Positions 22,316 through 23,361 of a DNA stretch of 23,361 nt are shown piece by piece (the first letter of the stretch is position 1; the number at the start of each line of letters is the position of its first letter). Made by a program: the position numbers and the translations under genes. A model generated the notes under the pieces. The model did not search any database, was not told the DNA's origin, and saw only the letters and a program-made list of their open reading frames with translations. The stretch is from Aquirhabdus sp. (GTDB lineage Bacteria > Pseudomonadota > Gammaproteobacteria > Pseudomonadales > Moraxellaceae). Where the stretch lies: NCBI GenBank assembly GCA_030152425.1, contig JASLJP010000228.1, positions 1 through 23,361 on the forward strand, in the 5' to 3' direction.

Positions 22316-23361
22316 AACCACAACATTAGGCCTGCAACTGCCTCGCTAGATCCCGTACGCTCGCCCTCTTGTCTTAACAGGGACGCCGTCTGGCCATAAT
22401 GCCGCGTGGCTTCAACGCCGAGATAAGGCGCAAACTGACGGCTGAATTCATAGCGCAGCCGCAGGCCAGCCTGAAGTGCGCTGATGCCACTGCCGATGTG
22501 ATTGATCCGATCCGTTTTACCGTACAGCTCGGCTTCCACGCGCGGCTGTAGAATCAGACGCTGGGTCAGGCGCAGGTCATAGTCGGCGCGCACGATCAGC
22601 GCAGTATGCAGTTGATCACGCACGTACAGCGTGGTGTCGATGTCGACAAAATACGGCGCAATGCCATTGACGCCGAGTGCCAGCCAAGTACGATCTTGGC
22701 GATTGCCGCTGTCCTGTCGCACACCGAGTTCGGTATTCCAATAGGCATTCTGTGGTCTGCGCCAGAGTAGTTCAATGCGCGCCTCGTTTAGCGCATGGCG
22801 GTCAAAGTCGCCTTCGGCTTTGAGCACCGCGCGATTCCAGTCGGTGCCCCACCAGCCTTCAAACTCGTATGCGCCCTGATTCTGACCGTCGCTGTGTAGC
22901 CATTCCAGCCGCTTGAGGCTCAGGCTATACAGCGGATCATTGCCCATCATCATCGGGGGATGGATTGGGCCAAAGTCGCGGCCTTGAGAGTAGTCGGTGC
23001 TCCGCGAGGCACGCGTTAGAGAGAGAGGTGTCGCGGCCATGCTGTGACCATGATGCGCGGCCATGGCAGGCATCGTCATCTGTCCCTGATCCATGGCCTT
23101 CGGGGGCTGGTCAGCCATCTGCATATCGCCATGCGCCATGTCAGGCATCGCGTCCATGTTCATGGATTCGTTATGCGCTGTGGCGGCGCTTGTCATCTCC
23201 ATGGTCGCAGGCATCGATGTCGCGTGATGGGCGAGGTGAGCGGAGGCTGCTTTAGGCTTGGCGCGTAGAGCTGCCGCCGCATGCGGTTTTTTGGTCGGAG
23301 CAGGATGCTGATGCGCTGCAGGGTGGGACATCTGCCCGTGCGGCATCGCGTGCATCTCCAT
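22312..23361 (-). CDS. copB: Copper resistance protein CopB (5' end beyond the right edge, partial)
   Basis: CopB/PcoB is an outer-membrane beta-barrel that works with CopA in periplasmic copper tolerance. The visible 349 residues divide in two. About 115 N-terminal residues are rich in His and Met (for example MPDMAHGDMQMADQ, AAHHGHSM), giving many possible copper ligands. The CopB domain then begins near DPLYSLSLKRLEWL and continues with WWGTDWNRAVLKAEGD, IAPYFVDIDTTLYV and a final RTGSSEAVAGLMLWF barrel strand. No signal peptide is visible at the edge and the ATG at 23361 sits inside the repeat-like region, so the true start lies outside. Upstream, off the edge, copA is expected but not seen. 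It overlaps the flavoprotein stop by 4 nt. Confidence 0.92.
   Translation of the reverse strand: MEMHAMPHGQMSHPAAHQHPAPTKKPHAAAALRAKPKAASAHLAHHATSMPATMEMTSAATAHNESMNMDAMPDMAHGDMQMADQPPKAMDQGQMTMPAMAAHHGHSMAATPLSLTRASRSTDYSQGRDFGPIHPPMMMGNDPLYSLSLKRLEWLHSDGQNQGAYEFEGWWGTDWNRAVLKAEGDFDRHALNEARIELLWRRPQNAYWNTELGVRQDSGNRQDRTWLALGVNGIAPYFVDIDTTLYVRDQLHTALIVRADYDLRLTQRLILQPRVEAELYGKTDRINHIGSGISALQAGLRLRYEFSRQFAPYLGVEATRHYGQTASLLRQEGERTGSSEAVAGLMLWF

Noticed and set aside
1..23361. CRISPR arrays, tRNA or rRNA genes, insertion sequences, integrases
   Set aside because: No evenly spaced repeats, no cloverleaf-type sequence ending in the usual tRNA arm, and no transposase or integrase motifs were seen on either strand. 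This was by eye and not with a covariance model.

Overview
The window looks like chromosomal DNA of a gammaproteobacterium, most likely a moderately GC-rich member of the Moraxellaceae/Pseudomonadales. This rests on gene content: a long GAPDH with an N-terminal extension of about 130 residues, a cytosolic-type malate dehydrogenase, a DUF1853 protein, an entericidin-type lipoprotein and a PP_4765-type flavoprotein. It is an inference; no rRNA is present. I see no tRNA, rRNA, insertion sequence, integrase or CRISPR array.

Layout. 1-4334 is mostly minus strand: an unrecognised partial gene at the left edge, an S4 RNA-binding protein, a RecQ helicase with an extra C-terminal domain, an entericidin-like lipoprotein and a DUF1853 protein. 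4500-9467 is housekeeping: mdh, trmB (convergent), dusB with a DUF1244 gene, and gap; shared bidirectional terminators close mdh/trmB and gap/bestrophin. 9486-14155 is a tight minus-strand cluster, read in the order cupredoxin-like periplasmic protein, GGDEF-EAL protein, radC, bestrophin. Spacing is 2 nt, a 4-nt ATGA overlap, and 31 nt. 14453-16621 is plus strand: coaBC and a short-chain dehydrogenase.

16622-17581 is gene-poor and locally AT-rich. It holds one small orphan gene, a 12-bp direct repeat and a run of hairpins. After it come yegP, a divergent TrmB-fold methyltransferase, a lone Leu/Ile/Val-type binding lipoprotein, a YgfZ-family protein, a flavoprotein and the 3' part of a copper-resistance copB gene running off the right edge.

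How the genes work together. RNA modification recurs (trmB, dusB, the TrmB-like protein, YgfZ), as does core metabolism (mdh, gap, coaBC). The best candidate for something less described is the cupredoxin/c-di-GMP pair. It lies between radC and coaBC, which are divergent neighbours in many gammaproteobacteria, and may couple a periplasmic copper or redox state to cyclic-di-GMP. A copper theme returns at copB. Nothing here is a clear-cut new defence or mobile system.
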